DNA of 64,000 bases from Penelope pileata. Its lineage: Eukaryota; Chordata; Aves; Galliformes; Cracidae. Within the stretch, counting starts at the first letter, position 1. Every line of letters starts with the position of its first letter. Of this stretch, positions 13,401-28,400 are shown in pieces. Under the pieces are notes generated by a model. The model saw only the letters and a program-made list of their open reading frames with translations, searched no databases and had not been told where the DNA came from. The DNA is taken from the NCBI GenBank assembly GCA_013396635.1, contig WBMW01005653.1, positions 170,613-234,612 of the forward strand, in the 5' to 3' direction. The position numbers were made by a program, and so were the translations under genes.

Positions 13401-16400
13401 AAGCAAGCATTTTTGCCAAGTAAAGCCTTCAACAACAAACAGATCTTAGGGAATCTCTATTTAAACATGTTTACCAAGATATGAAGTGAATATCTACCTG
13501 TCGCAAATAGAGAAAAAAGCTAGAATACTGGCCAGCCTCAGGTAGATAGGAGAGAAGCACAGTAACGCAGATCAGGAGAACAGCAGAATCTTTTCTTACT
13601 TTCTTCAGAGACTGTAAGACAAAGGAAAAAAACAAGCATTAGAACATGAACACAGTATCTAATGAAAGCACAGAGAGCAGAAGTTGGATTCACTTTTCTG
13701 TGATCCATTTTTGCCCATGTATGTTAGTTAAAAAATCATACAAGGAAATAGTTAAGCTGAACGTGCAGTTTGAAACAGTCGCCTGTTATATAAGGTCCTT
13801 GGTACCAGTCTCCTGCAAAGTTTCCTCTTCAATTTTGTCTTAGTTTCTAACTGAAACTTTCTCTCAGTGTCTGCTACAAAGCTGTGTTTTGGAAAACAAG
13901 GAAAACAAGGCTGATAACACCCGGCAGCACTGAACAGAACCAAGGACATTTGCATGTCTCTTCTTGTATGAAGAGGCTGGGGGGGCCGCAGGGAGCTGGG
14001 AGGGGACAAGAATGGGGCAGCTGGCCCAAACTGACCAAAGGGGTATTCCATACCATATGACATCATGTGATATAAGGAAGGGAAGTGAGCTGGGATGGCC
14101 CGTTTGCTTGGGGATTGGCTGAGCATCGGTCGCGGTCGGTGAGCGATTGCTTTGTACAATCACTTGTTTTGTACATAATTATCATTACTGTTATTGTACT
14201 CTATTTTCCTCTTTCTGTTAGTAAATAGTTTTTATCTCAACCCACGAGTTCTACCTTATTTCTCGATTCTCTCCCCCATCCCAGCTGGGAGGGGGGGGGG
14301 GGGTGAGCGAAAGGCTGTGTGGGGTTTCTGCCGGCTGAAACCAGAACAAATTTTTAAAGCTATCAGATTGCAAGGACTCACTGAAAACACCAGAATATTT
14401 AGGGAAATGCATACTATCTAACTTATCTCCATAATCATTTGTTCTGAAATATGTCAGCAAATATTATAAGCTCATTACAACTGTTACTTTTGACAAATCA
14501 TGACAGTATTTTTCCTTGTACACTTCTTATACCTGTTTATCCATAAAATGATTCAGCTTAAGTAACAAATACACTATAGAAAAACTTCACAACTGCAGCA
14601 TTTCAAGCACACCACTCATACTGTTATTCCTTTACTTCCTTTGCTCTCTTAGTAAATAGTTTTTATCCCAATCCACAGTTCTACTGTATTTTCTCCTAGT
14701 TCTCTCCCCCATCCCACTGGGGTGAGCAAATGACTGTGTGTAACTTAGCTATCTGCTGGGTCAAACCATGACAATACAGCCACAGAAAAAGCCTCACAGA
14801 TAACAGCCTATATTAAGAAGAAATTGCATATGAACGTGCAAATCAAAGGTGGGAAGATATTGACAAACTAAGCACCAAAATTTAAAAAATCATCTAAATA
14901 AAGCACAAAGCATAAAATGAATATGAAAAAGTCTTACAACAGCAGGTTTTGTGGTCTGTAGCAGCATAAGAATTTAGGATTTCTCCATAAAAGAGTAAGC
15001 TGGTTAGAAAGGTAAAGCATTTCCCTCTGGATTTCACACCATACATTTTCAATTCAAGAAACATTTACGTTTTTTTTTTGTTTTAAATGTAGCTGGTCTT
15101 TGTTCACTGATCTTGCACAAAAAGGTCTATCATGTAATGAACAGTCTAAAACCACTAAAATTCCTGAATCTTACAAAAGATCATTCATTCATTCATTCAC
15201 TGAAGTGTGTCTTACTGCAAAAGGGTCTGCTTGTTCCCATGATATAGAAGCTCCCCATGAAGCAGGTCTCATTTTCTCTGGTAGAGATTCTGGTACAGCT
15301 AGCAGGATGAAACAGATGTCCACAACAGCCACCAGAGTGGCCACTAGTACAACCAGATTATCTCCATGACTGGCAGACAGGTATGCTCCAATAGCAGGAC
15401 TAGTTACCAAACTTGCTGCAAAGGTGGCAGATACCTATGCATAAGAACAGTTTACAAACTTGTCAAAGTGATTATTCTGCCACTTTAGAATAGTAAACTT
15501 GACCAACATCCCTTATCCCATTAATGTGTTTTTTAAAAAAAATCAAAATTTAAGTAAAAAAAAAAATGACATACACAAGAACACAGTTGTAAATAAAGTT
15601 TCTCCAACCTCCTCCATAGCCCACTATACAAAAACAGACAGGATTTGCGTTGAAAGATCAAGTCTGATTGAAGCAAAGCAAAGTAGCTCTTACTCTGACT
15701 TTGACTAAGTGGCTTTTTAATTTCCAACTATGAATTTGATGAGATTTCACTAAAAAGTTGTCAGCACATTTAAATGCCTGCCTAAATGAACTTGAGTGAA
15801 ACAGTTATACGTAATGACTTCATTCACAGTTTGCATCTTAAGTACATAGCTATAACTGTACCAGTGGACAGCACAGCAAATCATTAGCTATCAGAAGTCC
15901 AGCAGCTGAATAGCTTCAAATTACATCGTAAAGACATGCAGCTACTAACAAATCTCTTACTATATTCATATGCAGCAGAATATGATGGAAAAATCAGAAA
16001 TGCAGTAGTTAAATTTCACTACAAAAATCATCAGTATAGGATAGAAAAAAAGATACTTCCTCAAAATCAACAATTCTCCAGCTCCCAAAAGAAAATAAAA
16101 ATCTACATGTCTAGTCTGCAGACTAAATAACACCATAAGCTAGAAATATAGCTTTATGCCAAGCTTAAAAAAAAAAAAAGAAAAGATAAAGTCTTGAGGA
16201 AAAGGTGTAACAAACAAGGTGATTAGAGAGACACAAATCTCACAGAAACAATTGCACTTAGGTAAATTACTGTATAAAATTTTAGATTTTGTTTCTTTTT
16301 AAAGGCAGGCAAATTGATCCTTCAAATACACTTATGGCCTGCTTTAGCCAGGAAACAGAACTTTTAATCCTGTTTTATTTTCTGATACAAAAACACACTC

Positions 16401-19400
16401 AAATTTAGTTCAAGAGAACTACAGCCTTTAACTTCTAAACTGTCAAATCAACACCGGAGAATTGTACATTTTTAGAAATCAAAATAAAGGTAAACCTTAA
16501 AATTTAAATGCATAGCATAGACAATAATCAAGTTCATTAAAATCTGTGAAAACAGATGAAACAGATGCACATTGAATGAAGGAATAAATTAAGCTGCTAA
16601 AGGGCATCTACCCATGAGTCTCTAGCTGAAAAAAATCTAAACCAATGCAGGTACTCAGGAAAGCAAGCTAACCTTAACTATTTTCTTCTTCCCTTACTAA
16701 TTAAGAAGGTTTATGAATAAGTCACTGAATATACGGCATTATGCACTTTCACCATTCTTCCTATTTTGACTGCAAAAAAAAATCGTTCTCTACTAAAAAG
16801 AAATCACATGCAACTAAAAGCACAAATTACAAGTTGAGGGTCAGATATTGCCAGATCAAGCACTGAGTGATTCTACATTGCCATTAACACTTCTTATCCT
16901 GCCTGCAAAACCCAAAACATGTATTATTCCACATGTTCTACATGCAGGTAAAGTTGTTAAATTCCTATTGTTCTTAAGAGCACCAAGCAGTATATGCAGC
17001 AGTAAAAGAAAAGTCTAAATTAGACTTTCCAGATTCTAACACAGTGACTTCATGCATTGTTCACTCCTTTCTGTATCAACCTCATTAAATAAATGAAGAA
17101 ACGCTCTATGCATCAAAACAATTCCAATACAAAGGTCATAGATCTTACTAAGTTTAGAGTATCTTACCCATCCATAGGCCGTAATTCTTTCATGTTCTTG
17201 TGTTACATCAGCTACATATGCAAATATTACAGAAAAGGTAACAGAAAAGATTCCAGATACTGAAATCAAAGCGAAGTACCACCTAATGATTTAAAAGCAA
17301 CAATTAGAAAGTTTAAGCTTTAGCTTTTCTCTTATCAATCAAGTGAGTCTGTACCCAGTCTATGAGAAGTACTCATCCAGAACTAACGACTTCGAGCTTT
17401 ATGAGATGAATAAGAACAGGATTGTGCAGCCTCACTTAAAAACCGGAAAAAACTATTCTCCTTTTTTTAATATTCTACATCAACTAAAAAGAAATTACCT
17501 CTTCAGGACATGACACCTATACTTTTTCATATTCTCAAAACTGAGGAAAATTATGAAAAAGGAACTATCTTAGAACCCAGTTTCCCAGTTAGAGAACAAG
17601 CTATACATGTATTGCCTTGAAAGTGAAACACCAAAGGCAGTGCACACAAAGTTCTTTCACAATCTCAAGTTTCATAAGGAGTGTAAATGAAACTGAAACA
17701 AAATCAATTCCATCCAGTTAAGACTTCCAAGTTTCCTAATCAGAGTTAAAAGATCTGGTTTGACCAATTACGCTTTTCCGTGGTCAATAAATTCTAAGGT
17801 TCATTTAGCTACAAAAATGTGTTTATTAGAGCATCTTGTGAATCCTCAGGGGAAAAAAAGTAGAGTTAAACGTTTAAACTAATTACAGCCAAACTATTTC
17901 TAATACTGTTTTACTTATGCAAGTACAGTAATTAAATCACTTCCCATAATTTCTACACTTAAGATTCACAGTTTTAACACAACACAAAAAAAAAAAAAAA
18001 AAAAAAAAGCCTGGGGCCTCCACACAAGAAAGACATGGAACTGTTGAAGCAGGTCCAGAGGAGGGCCACACAATGATCAGAGGGCTGGAGCACCTCTCCT
18101 ACAAAACAAGGCTGAGGGAGCAGAGCTTGTTCAGTAAAGAAGAGAACGCTGTGGGGAGATTTCAGTGCAGCCTTCCAGTACTTAAAGGGAGCTTATAAAC
18201 AGCAGGGAGAACAACTTTAAGTTAAACATTAGGAAGAAATTCTTTACTGAGAGGGTGGTGAGGCACTGGCACAGGCTGCTCAAAGAAGCTGTGGATGCCC
18301 CATCCCTGGAGGTATTCAAGTCCAGGTTGGATGGGGCCCTGGGCAGCCTGATCCAGTAGGTGGCAGCCCAGCCCACAGCGGGGGAGGGGGGGGGTGTTAC
18401 AACTAAATGGGCTTTAATACTGCTTTCAACCTATGCCATCCTGTGATTCTACGGTAATAACATAATCACATCTTGAAAAGAAAGTGGCTCCCCTCTTCCC
18501 TTACTGTCCTCCCCCCGATTCCTAAACTAGTCCTGTTATTGAATTTCTGCTACACTTACAAGATTACTACGGCAGTACTCATCACTTACCATGGACTTAT
18601 TCTCATTAATGGAATTGGGGCACAGGTGAAGAAAACTGTAAGAAGAAGAAAAGACTTTCTTCCCCATGCATCTGACAGAGCACCTATCAGTGGAGCACTG
18701 AGAAAGGACAAAAAACCCTATGATAAAAGAAAAATAATTAATGAGTATTTACACTTCCCTTTAACCACAACATAAAAACTGAGCTCAAGTTGCAAATTAA
18801 TTTGAAATTAAATCTAAAAAACCTAAAATTGAAGTTGTATACAATTTCTTTTACAGTATACTCTTCTATATTTAGATGTTTTCCTTCAAATTCATTAGAA
18901 TTTAACTGATTAGAAAAAAAGCATACAATTTTTTCAAGCTTAGTATTATTCAATACAGAAGTATCATAGACTGCAAAAGCTTCTTAAAAATGTCCAAAAC
19001 CTACAGTTAAGTTTCACAAAGGGAACCTTCTTTAATTCTGTTATAAGACTTCTCAGTGCTAGATGCCAGACCCAGATTTCCCTCTAATTTGGACATGATT
19101 GTCATAAGGAAGATTTTTGGGTACCTTATCCATTCTCTGAAACACGTGAAATTTAACTGTGAAAATGGAGTGATGTTTATGGTTTTATACTATTTACCAT
19201 GCAAACGTGCTTTGCAACAGCTACAGGAATCGTTTGCACATGCTTGATTAATCTGAGACAGTGGAAAACCATAATGATATTCCAGTGGCACAAGAATTAC
19301 ATAGGTAACAGTTGTCATGGAAAAAGCTAACTAAATTCTTGAATATCTACTTACATCTAACTTGAGATTAGACAGTAAGTACGCTTTGGTGTTTGTTAAA

Positions 19401-22400
19401 TTATGGAGAAAATTATACTGGAGTTATTGAAAAACACTTGAAGTACAATGCAGTCATTTGTCACAGCCAAAAAAGAAGTTCATGAGGGGAAAGCCATGTC
19501 TAACTTATTTCTTTTTATGACAATGTCGTCCAAATAAGTTGACCAAGGGAAGCCAGTTGATGTCATCTTTTTGAATTTCAGTAGAGTTTTTGATACTGTT
19601 TCTTACAGTATCCCTCCAGACAATGTGTCCAGCATAGATCTAGACAGAAACAAAATGCAATTTGTGAGCAATTGGCTGACGGGCCAGGCCCAAAGGGTTA
19701 CAGTAAATGGGGTTACATCAGGCTGGCAGCCAGTCAATAGTAGGGTTTGCTAGGGCTCCATTTTAGGGTGAGTTCACTAATGTTTTCATGAATTACTTGG
19801 ATATAGGTCTAGAACGTGTTTCGAACAAGTTTGCTGACAATACTAAGCTGGGAGGAGCTGCTGACTCCATCAAGAGTGGAGAGGCCTTGTAGGGACATCT
19901 AGACAAATTACATAACTGGGCAAGCACCAATTGCTTGAAGTTCAAAACCAGCAAGTGCCAGATTCTGTCTCTGGGAAGGGGCAACCCCAGCTACAAAAAC
20001 ACAATGGAGAATGAGATGCTGGAGAGCAATCCTGCTGAAGCGGATCAGGGATCACGGTCAGTAGCAAGTTAAACATGAGTCAGTGTGCCCAAGCAGCCAG
20101 GAAAGCCAACAGTATCCTGGGATGCATCAAGCACAGCACTTACAGCCAGTGAAGGGAAGTGACTGTCCCGCTCTACACTGCACTGGTGCAGCCTCACCTC
20201 AACTACCACGTGCAGTTTTGGGCACCACAGAACAAAAAAGACATAAAACTAAGGAGGGCTACAAAGATGGTGAAAGGTCTAGAGGGGAAGACATATGAAG
20301 AGCAGCTGAAATCCCTTGATTTGTTCAGCCAAGAGAGCAGAAGACTGAGGGGAGGCCTGATCACGGCACACAGCTTCCTCACAAGGAGTGGGGGGGCAAA
20401 AGCTGATCTCTTCTCCCTGGCAACCAGTGACAGAATCTGAAGGAACGGCATGAAGATGCAACAGGCAAGGTTCAGGTTGGATATCAGGAAAAGGATCTTC
20501 ACCAAGAGGATGGTCAGGCACTGGACCAGACTCTCCAGAGAAGTGGTCATAGCACCAAGCTATCCAGAGTTCAGTAAGTGTCTGGACACCACTGTCAATC
20601 ATATGGTCTAACTTTTGTGTGGTCCTGTGTGGAGCAAGGAGTTGGATTCTTATGGGTTCACTGGAACAGGCTGCCCAGGGAGGCTGTGGAGTCTTCTTCT
20701 CTGGAGATATTCAAGACCCATCTGAACGCCTACCTGTGCGACCTGCTCTAGGGAACCTGCTTTGGCACGGGGGTTGGACTCGATCTCTAGAGGTTCCTTC
20801 CAACCCCTACAATTCTGTGATTATGTGGGTCCCTTCGAACACAGGATACAATGATATACAGAATACTCTTGCCAACTGTCATCCAAACACTTCTAATTCT
20901 TCACAAACAACATTTTTGAGAAAATTATCAAACATTCAAGTCCAAGCCTCCTCTGGTCAACTCTCCCCTGCATTTATTACACCTCTTGGAGCAGTATATA
21001 AATCTCATAGTATATATGCACTTCAATACAGACGTGTTCTGCCTTTTCTGTAGAAAATGAGAGGAACCCGCCACTCACTGTTTTTAAATTATACTCAGTT
21101 ATATTGCACTGTGTACAATGTTAGGAGCTGAAAGAAAACACCAGTAGTAACATGAACTGTCTTGCTAAAAGAACAACGCAAAGTAATTTCTTTTAGTCTG
21201 AGACATCCCTATATCCCTAGTGCATGGTTTCTGCTAATCAATCAGGGGAAATATCAAGTCAGCAAGTTCTTCCTCAATAAGTCAAGTTGTTGCAATGCGT
21301 TAGAGAATACAAACCTAGTTTTCATTTCCCTTATTATAAGTTATCTTAGTCGTAAGTTACACTAAGTGCTTTGAAGGGCCTTATTAAGAAGCTTAACAGA
21401 AGAAACTTTCAAGTTTTAGTTACACTAGAGAAGTTTTGTAAACATTGCGGCAACAATCTAGCATGACCACCATATAAAGGCAAGTGTTTCAGGAGTAAGC
21501 TATAAACCACTCTGAACATCTTGGCTATTACAGAAAGCACAAAGAAGTCTCAAAAAACAAGCTTTTATTCCACATCTTGAACAAAATTAGAGGCTTAAGA
21601 GCTTCATCTTTTTTTTAATCAAAATATCATCATCATAGCTACTCATAAATCTGCTTTTGATATATATAATCCAACATTAGGAAGCACACATTAAAAACCT
21701 AACTGCATTCTTAAAAGGATTCATATCAAGATTACAATATTACCCATGAATATTAGAGGTATTTAAACTTCAGAAATATTCCACTTCTTTAATTTAGCTG
21801 CAATTCTAGAATCAAGTGCAAGAACATAACCATAACAATAATTGGTTTAAGAATTAATTATATTCTCAGTGTGCAGGATGTTCTTTGGAAGAATGCAGGA
21901 AATACCAATTACTCTAAAGGAACACAGAATATTTAGGTGAGAGTTTTTAAAACAATCTTACCTTAACACCTTGAATAAGTCCATTCATCAGAAACGTATG
22001 ATGAGAAAATGTTTCATGCAAAACCTAAAGGAGGAAAGAAAAGCATTTTTGAATCATAGGAGACAAAAAAAAATTGATTCAAGGTTTAAACTGGATTTGC
22101 AAGACAGGATAGGCCCACTGAGACTGGTTCAAAAAGTGTCTTACCCCAAAATTATACTTTCATTTATCATCAGGAGAAAATATTGTCAGGTTTTAATAAC
22201 AGTATGCTAGTATAAATCCCTCTTTTGGCACAGACCGTACTGTACAGCACAGATGCTTTAATATGGGGAACCTTGCTCAGAACAGGGGTCAATATAAGTA
22301 AAAAGCATCTCCATTTGGTATGAATTACAGAATGTTGAGGTAGGTAACTTCTTCAAAAGTTACTCTCAATCATTGTTACTAATCAGGAGTGAAAATGAGA

Positions 22401-25400
22401 TTCAAGTAGCTTATTCTGTCAAGAAAAAAAGATCTATATTCACAATTGCCTAAAAAGGTACTGTGCAAACTATTTCCAAATTGCATGTAACCCCTTTGGC
22501 TCAATTTCTCCCTGTAACCTCCATCTACATATTACACTGTCCATGCAAGTTAATCACCACAGCCCTAAAGCAGCCTTGGGGACAGGAAAAAGAAAGGCAA
22601 AAAAACACAGAACCCAACTTAGCATTATATGAACACAAATTGCAAGTACTGTATAGTCATGCAGTCAGAAACATAACAGCAACAGCTCTGTTACTTTAAC
22701 TACAGCTATGAATTCATTTACGGTGCTTAATTCAAAGGCAGGCATGTTAATCTATTCTAAACAGATTTTCCTTAAGTAGGGAAGAGTTAAAAGGCCTCAC
22801 ATGTGCTACTGTATCAATTCAAAAAGTTACTGCAATAACTACAGTGTATACACACACACACCAAATTCATTTGCTGTTTTTATCTAAAGATGAAATTTTT
22901 ATCTTTAGGCAAAAATGATAAAAACTACAAAATTTATACATATGCTAAGAAAGCCACTAGACTGAAGAAACACAATACTTCAGTGTCACTGAAAAACACT
23001 AGCATCATTTGTCAAGGACGGCCAACATCTTCAAGTATTGGTTTCACAGATTTAACAAAGGCAGTTGTTGCCACATGAACTACTGGTCAAATAACTCTCC
23101 TTACATACACCCTTCTTTCCTTCTGGCACCATTTTCTACTTAAAACAATTTGTCATCTGTTTGGCAATTTATCTTATGTGAATGAAGGGGAAAAAAGCAG
23201 TTAGAGTTCAAGTTAAGAGATCTACAAAGCATGTCTAGAATGCAGATGTCCTCCTCTAAAAAGGAAAAAAAAAAAAAAAAGCCAGGAAGCTCAGTCAAAT
23301 CTGAATCAAAAGTATTTCCCAGTATTTTTGCTGGGAGGCAACCACTGCTATTGCTTCTAGCTTTTAAGATTAATTTCTGGTATAGACAAGAGAAATACAA
23401 ACCTACAAACTGGTAAAGGGAAGTTCCTTACTCAAATTCTACTGATTCTAATGCCAGTATACCAAAGTATAATTATGTTGAAGACAGAGCACGTCATTAA
23501 GTAACGAACATTGCTTGTGGTGATTTACTAATATAAGCCTACAAATCCAAGTATAAGAGTAACGAGCATAAGCTTTGGGCATTCTAAGTAAAACATCCTT
23601 TGTGTACTTTATTAACTCTTCAAAATCGTTTCTTCTCTAAGTATTGTGTCATGTAACAAACACTACAGTTCCACCGAGAAAGAGGTGAAAAAGTGACCTA
23701 AAAATGAACTTCAAGTGATCTCAACTACCGTAAAACGCAGACAATAAACTTGGATAAAATAGAACACAACATTTTAATCTGACTGAACATTATGAATGTG
23801 GTTGTATACTAATTCTTCAGGTCAAAATTGTATATGAGATTTTATCACCAGGTTAGATTTTTCTATTTCTGCCTATTTTTCCATTCCAGACAAATCTGCT
23901 CAAGCAAAAACAGCAAGCTGGCCATTCAAAAGTTAGGCCTTGCTTGTAAGAAGGTTCTATGTGACCTACAGTGCTATTCAACAGTTTTACTGATCAACGT
24001 GTCTGGATAAACTACCACAAGTACAAAATCAGATTTGAATTGGTTTAAATTGAACAGCAACCAACCAGCATGTGAGAATCTGATTAAATACTAATTCCAC
24101 AAACTAAAAATTTGAGTTACATGCAATGGCCAGCACAAATGTACATGGCACTACTTCAACTGCACTGTATCATTGACATTAATACCTAACATAAAAAATA
24201 GCTTTATTAAAGTTGAGATGTTTTTGAAGACAGGAAAAATTATTATATGTACATCATCCTTTTAAATAAGAACTGCAAACTAGGCAAACGTGAAGTCAAG
24301 CACTTTTGTTTAAGAAACAAAGGAAAAAACGGAAGAAGGAAGAAGGACCACTCACTAAACTTACCCATGTTTTCAAGATGGCAAGACAGGACTGCAATTT
24401 AATGAGATATTTACTTTACAGAAGACTGTAACTGTTTATATGGACTTTTTATTAATGTAAAAAAACAGTGCATAACTGTAGGAAGATTAGATAAACACCT
24501 TTTAAAAGTGATATAGATAATATTACTTGGAGACTGCAGAAATAAGAAATTAACACCACAGTCTTCCAAACCAAAAAAGCCTTGTTGGTCATGTATTCAA
24601 AGCGTTCGCTCATAATACCTGCTAAAAAATTAGACTAACAAACTTTTAATGATTTCTCTTAGGCCTGATTTCAATGAATAAATAATATTCAAATCTCCAG
24701 ATGAAAGGCTTCATAGCCTACAAGTGTTTTGGTAAACTTTGGTAAAACACTCAAATTATCTGTTCAGTCTGGAAATATTATCTGCATTCCAGAACAGATT
24801 TACTTACTGCGTATAAGACTTAACATCTTACTTCAAGTAACATAATGGCCAACACAGAGTATGAAAATAACTATGGGATGTATAGTTTATTGTTACGACT
24901 AGCAGATGAATTGAACTATAAAGTCATTCAAAAAGCCAAAATTTCCTGAAATTCTCTCATTAGTACACTGAGTTACTCTAAAAGAAAAACAGAAGTTACT
25001 TTGAGTGTATTTTACTTATGTATTTTGACCACTTTTTAGTCTTTCAACAGTCCAGACCTCAACAGCATAATACTGTTCTACACTGGAGAACATTCAGATT
25101 TCTGAAATTCAGTTAACAAGTTAAGCAACAAGTATAAAACAAATTAAAACCATGGTCTCTAGGAATCAACAAATTAAGTTTTGTCACTACTTTCGGAAAG
25201 ACAGCGTATCTGTGATACTTACTGTTAGCATTGGAGTTGTCAAGAGGCCCCAGGCAAAGAATTCTAGAAATATAACCACCGCAGCATGGTACACACTTGG
25301 TCGACCAATACCTTGCTGGGAAAAAAATAAAAAAAACTTGCAGTGATTGCACACATCCAGTTTCTTAAATGTGCAAAGATATCTTATAAACAAATTTCGA

Positions 25401-28400
25401 GCATAACCAGCTTTCAGGATTACCTGCCACCAAGTCCTTGGAAACCAAACAAGAGTAGAGAAAAATTATTATAACTACCAAGGAAGTTCAGAAATTTTGC
25501 TCCCTCAAACTGTCACTGACTGAAAAGAAATATTTTCTTATTCCTTGCATTGCCCTGAACTATGCTCACCTTCAGCATGTGTTTAGGGCTCCTCCACCTA
25601 TATCAATATGCCCGATCCTTTCACAGTAGCGTGACAAGGTGTGTAACTCTCCCTGCTACCCCTACAAGTGGCAAACAGACCAGTTTTATGATGATTACAT
25701 CAGTGTTAAACTGTGACAACCCGCATAACCAGAAGAGCATCAATTTTTGCACTTGAAAGTGTTGAAGTGTAAAATAAAGAATTAAACGTAAGTAGTAAAA
25801 CTTCTGTTGACTGCTGATGAATGAATTTCACGAGTGCCCACAGACTAGACATCCAGGAACTGGTTAATGTGTAGTCCCACGTAGAATCAGCACCATGAGT
25901 ACTTCCACAGTTTACTGTGAAAACTATCCAACAGCCAAGGACTGGACCTCGAAAAAAAAGGATCTGGCAGTTTTTGCTTTGAACAAAGCAGGTGGAACTC
26001 TTGAATAAAGTAGAATTGCCCAGAATTGTTGCTTTCCTTCATTTTTACTTCCTTGCCATATTAACTGTTTTAATAAGTTTACTAAATTATTGCTGTCCTG
26101 TAAAAGATTGTTTTTCAGTCCTTCTAGCCAATCCAAAGCCACTACACTCCCATAGGACTGGTATTTCTTAGAATGGAGCAGTACAGTGCTCTCTCTCATC
26201 TACTACTGCCATAAAAAAAAAAAAAAGATTGTAAAATGACAGTTCTCTCTCAAGTTGCACAACTTAATAACGTTGGATGTATTTCAAGAGACATCATCTA
26301 GTGACAAGTATCAACCAGATCACATCACTACAGCAGGGAAGAGTAAGTAGAACATGAAAACTCAGCTTCTCTCAATAAATCCTGAGAAGTCAGAAAGCTT
26401 ACTACAAGAGCAGAAGAAAAACATTTACTACTTCTCCCTGCCCAGAGAAAGCATTTTTATTGCAAAACTATATAGGCTGTTGGCTTAAATGAAAAGTTAT
26501 TGAAGAAACACCTGCCATCAGGACAGTGTACTTGCCTTTATCTCTAATAATTTTTAAACCTACCAGCTTTTATCAAACTCTGTAGTCACAAACAGATAGT
26601 AAACCGGATTGTGTTTTTTTCTAGCTAGGAGGATTCAAAGTATTTTCTACATTGCAGCATGCTTCAAATCTTGAAGTTTTGAAAAAAAAAAAGTTGTCTT
26701 TCATCTCTAATATGACCATATTATTTCTTAGTAGACAGATTATCTTTGGAAGGCTAAAAACTTTCAACCATCATTAGAATTTCTTCATAGGTTACCATGT
26801 AGTTTTCAATCTCTAAATAGCAAAGATTTCACAGGTTAGGCTGAAAAAGATCTCTCAAGAGAAGTCTGCAATTACTTCTACATAACCTAACAGGATAATA
26901 ATTTTAAGAATATGCTTTTTTGCCTAAATTACGTCAGCAAGACTAGCATTTAATACAGATCACACTGAAGTCTGAAGAATCATTCCCACAGCAGTCTCTT
27001 CTAAAAAAAAAGCCAGTTCTACAGCTGTTCCCCTACCTTTGTTTTACTCTCTCTCACCTCTACATCACTAAACATGACAAGGGACCAGAAACCTGTGGTT
27101 TGCATTCAGTAAACTGTTCCAATGTCAGTAAATATGAAGCCTTTTAAAAAAAGTAACGTTCATATTACACACAAATTTGATCAGAGATTAACACAGTTCA
27201 CCAGAAACATGATTCAAAAGAAACCTGCTTGTTTTTTCCTCGGAAGTCATTTAAAAGATTACATGAAAACGTCTTTTTGCTGTATTGATCCTAAATGAAA
27301 ATTCAGCAAATAGCTTTTGACACTACCATGCTTCTTATAGTTAGTTGCACTGAATTACTAAAGGTTTCCATAGCTTTTCGGATTCAAAATATATCCTGGA
27401 AAAGTAGAAATTAAATTCTAAAAGCAACAAGCCTCTACCAAGATGACATCAAGCGTTCCAAATCAGATATACTGCTACCAATCTGTGAGTCACCCAGACT
27501 AATCAACAATTTTCAGTTTTCTTTACAGCGTCCTGAACATTTTACACCAGTGTTTTTAGATGTATCAGCCAACTACAATCAATCATACAAACAGGAAAAT
27601 TCACTGACATTATCAAAAGGACCAGAGCAGATACTTCTGGATGCCTATCTTTTCTGAAGGTCCTAAAAACTCTTGTTAAAAATCCTTCATTTATTCACCA
27701 AGGGTCAAGTTATTTTCAAAAAAAGAGTAATTGCTCAGCCTAGATTATTGACAAAAGATGAACCAAAATCTCTTCACTAGTTTCAAAAACAAAGACCTCC
27801 ACAAACCATGTAAAGAGTTTAAACAGAGCTTCAGAAATTGTGCAGACAGGGTCAATTTACAACTTGTTTTCATCATTATCATCACCAGCAACACTAAATG
27901 TTAAAACTGTTTAATGTCAAAAATTAAGTGTCCTTAGGCAAGCCTTAAAATCTGTTACAGGATTATTTTCTAGCCATACAAATTTTCATACAACAGCCCA
28001 GTGTGTGGGCTGAGAAACCATGTTATGAACATTATCATTGCTTTGAAATGCAGCTGCTGGTCAAGCTTTTGCACTTGCATAATCAATAACGAGCAAACAT
28101 TACTAATGTCAAACACTTAAACTGTAAGAAGTTTAAAATCATTACTATAAAAACCGGAAGTTTTGGAAGTTCTGACAAAGTATCTACTATTTCCAACTTT
28201 ATTTTGCTCCTTCCATACTTTTCCTCCGAACTGAATTACGAAAGACGTTTTCTCTACTGGAGGCAGAACAAACACGAGAGTTAATTTGAAGTCATCAGGG
28301 AAAACTATTGGGAAACAATAGAAACTTTTTTTAAAGCAGAACACAGCTGTTGAACATGAATAAACCCATAAGAAGACATAAAGAACATAAATCTCAATAC

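Larger units (their letters stand above)
13612..15215 (-). other. MFSD14B: MFSD14B intron 6
   Basis: Holds the solo LTR at 13,836-14,348 and a related LTR fragment near 14,628-14,775. An (ATTC)n run at 15,181-15,199 lies close to the exon 6 donor. Confidence 0.9.
18718..21961 (-). other. MFSD14B: MFSD14B intron 3
   Basis: Contains the nested CR1 pair at about 19,470-20,862 in the + orientation. The flanking sequence is AT-rich and unremarkable. Confidence 0.9.

Noticed and set aside
17985..18010. A-run as the tail of a processed pseudogene
   Set aside because: It lies at the 5' side of a plus-strand CR1 and no retrocopied gene sequence precedes it.
22321..22360. A let-7-like phrase (tgaggtaggta), since let-7 genes map near MFSD14B in mammals
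   Set aside because: The match covers only about eleven bases and there is no hairpin partner.
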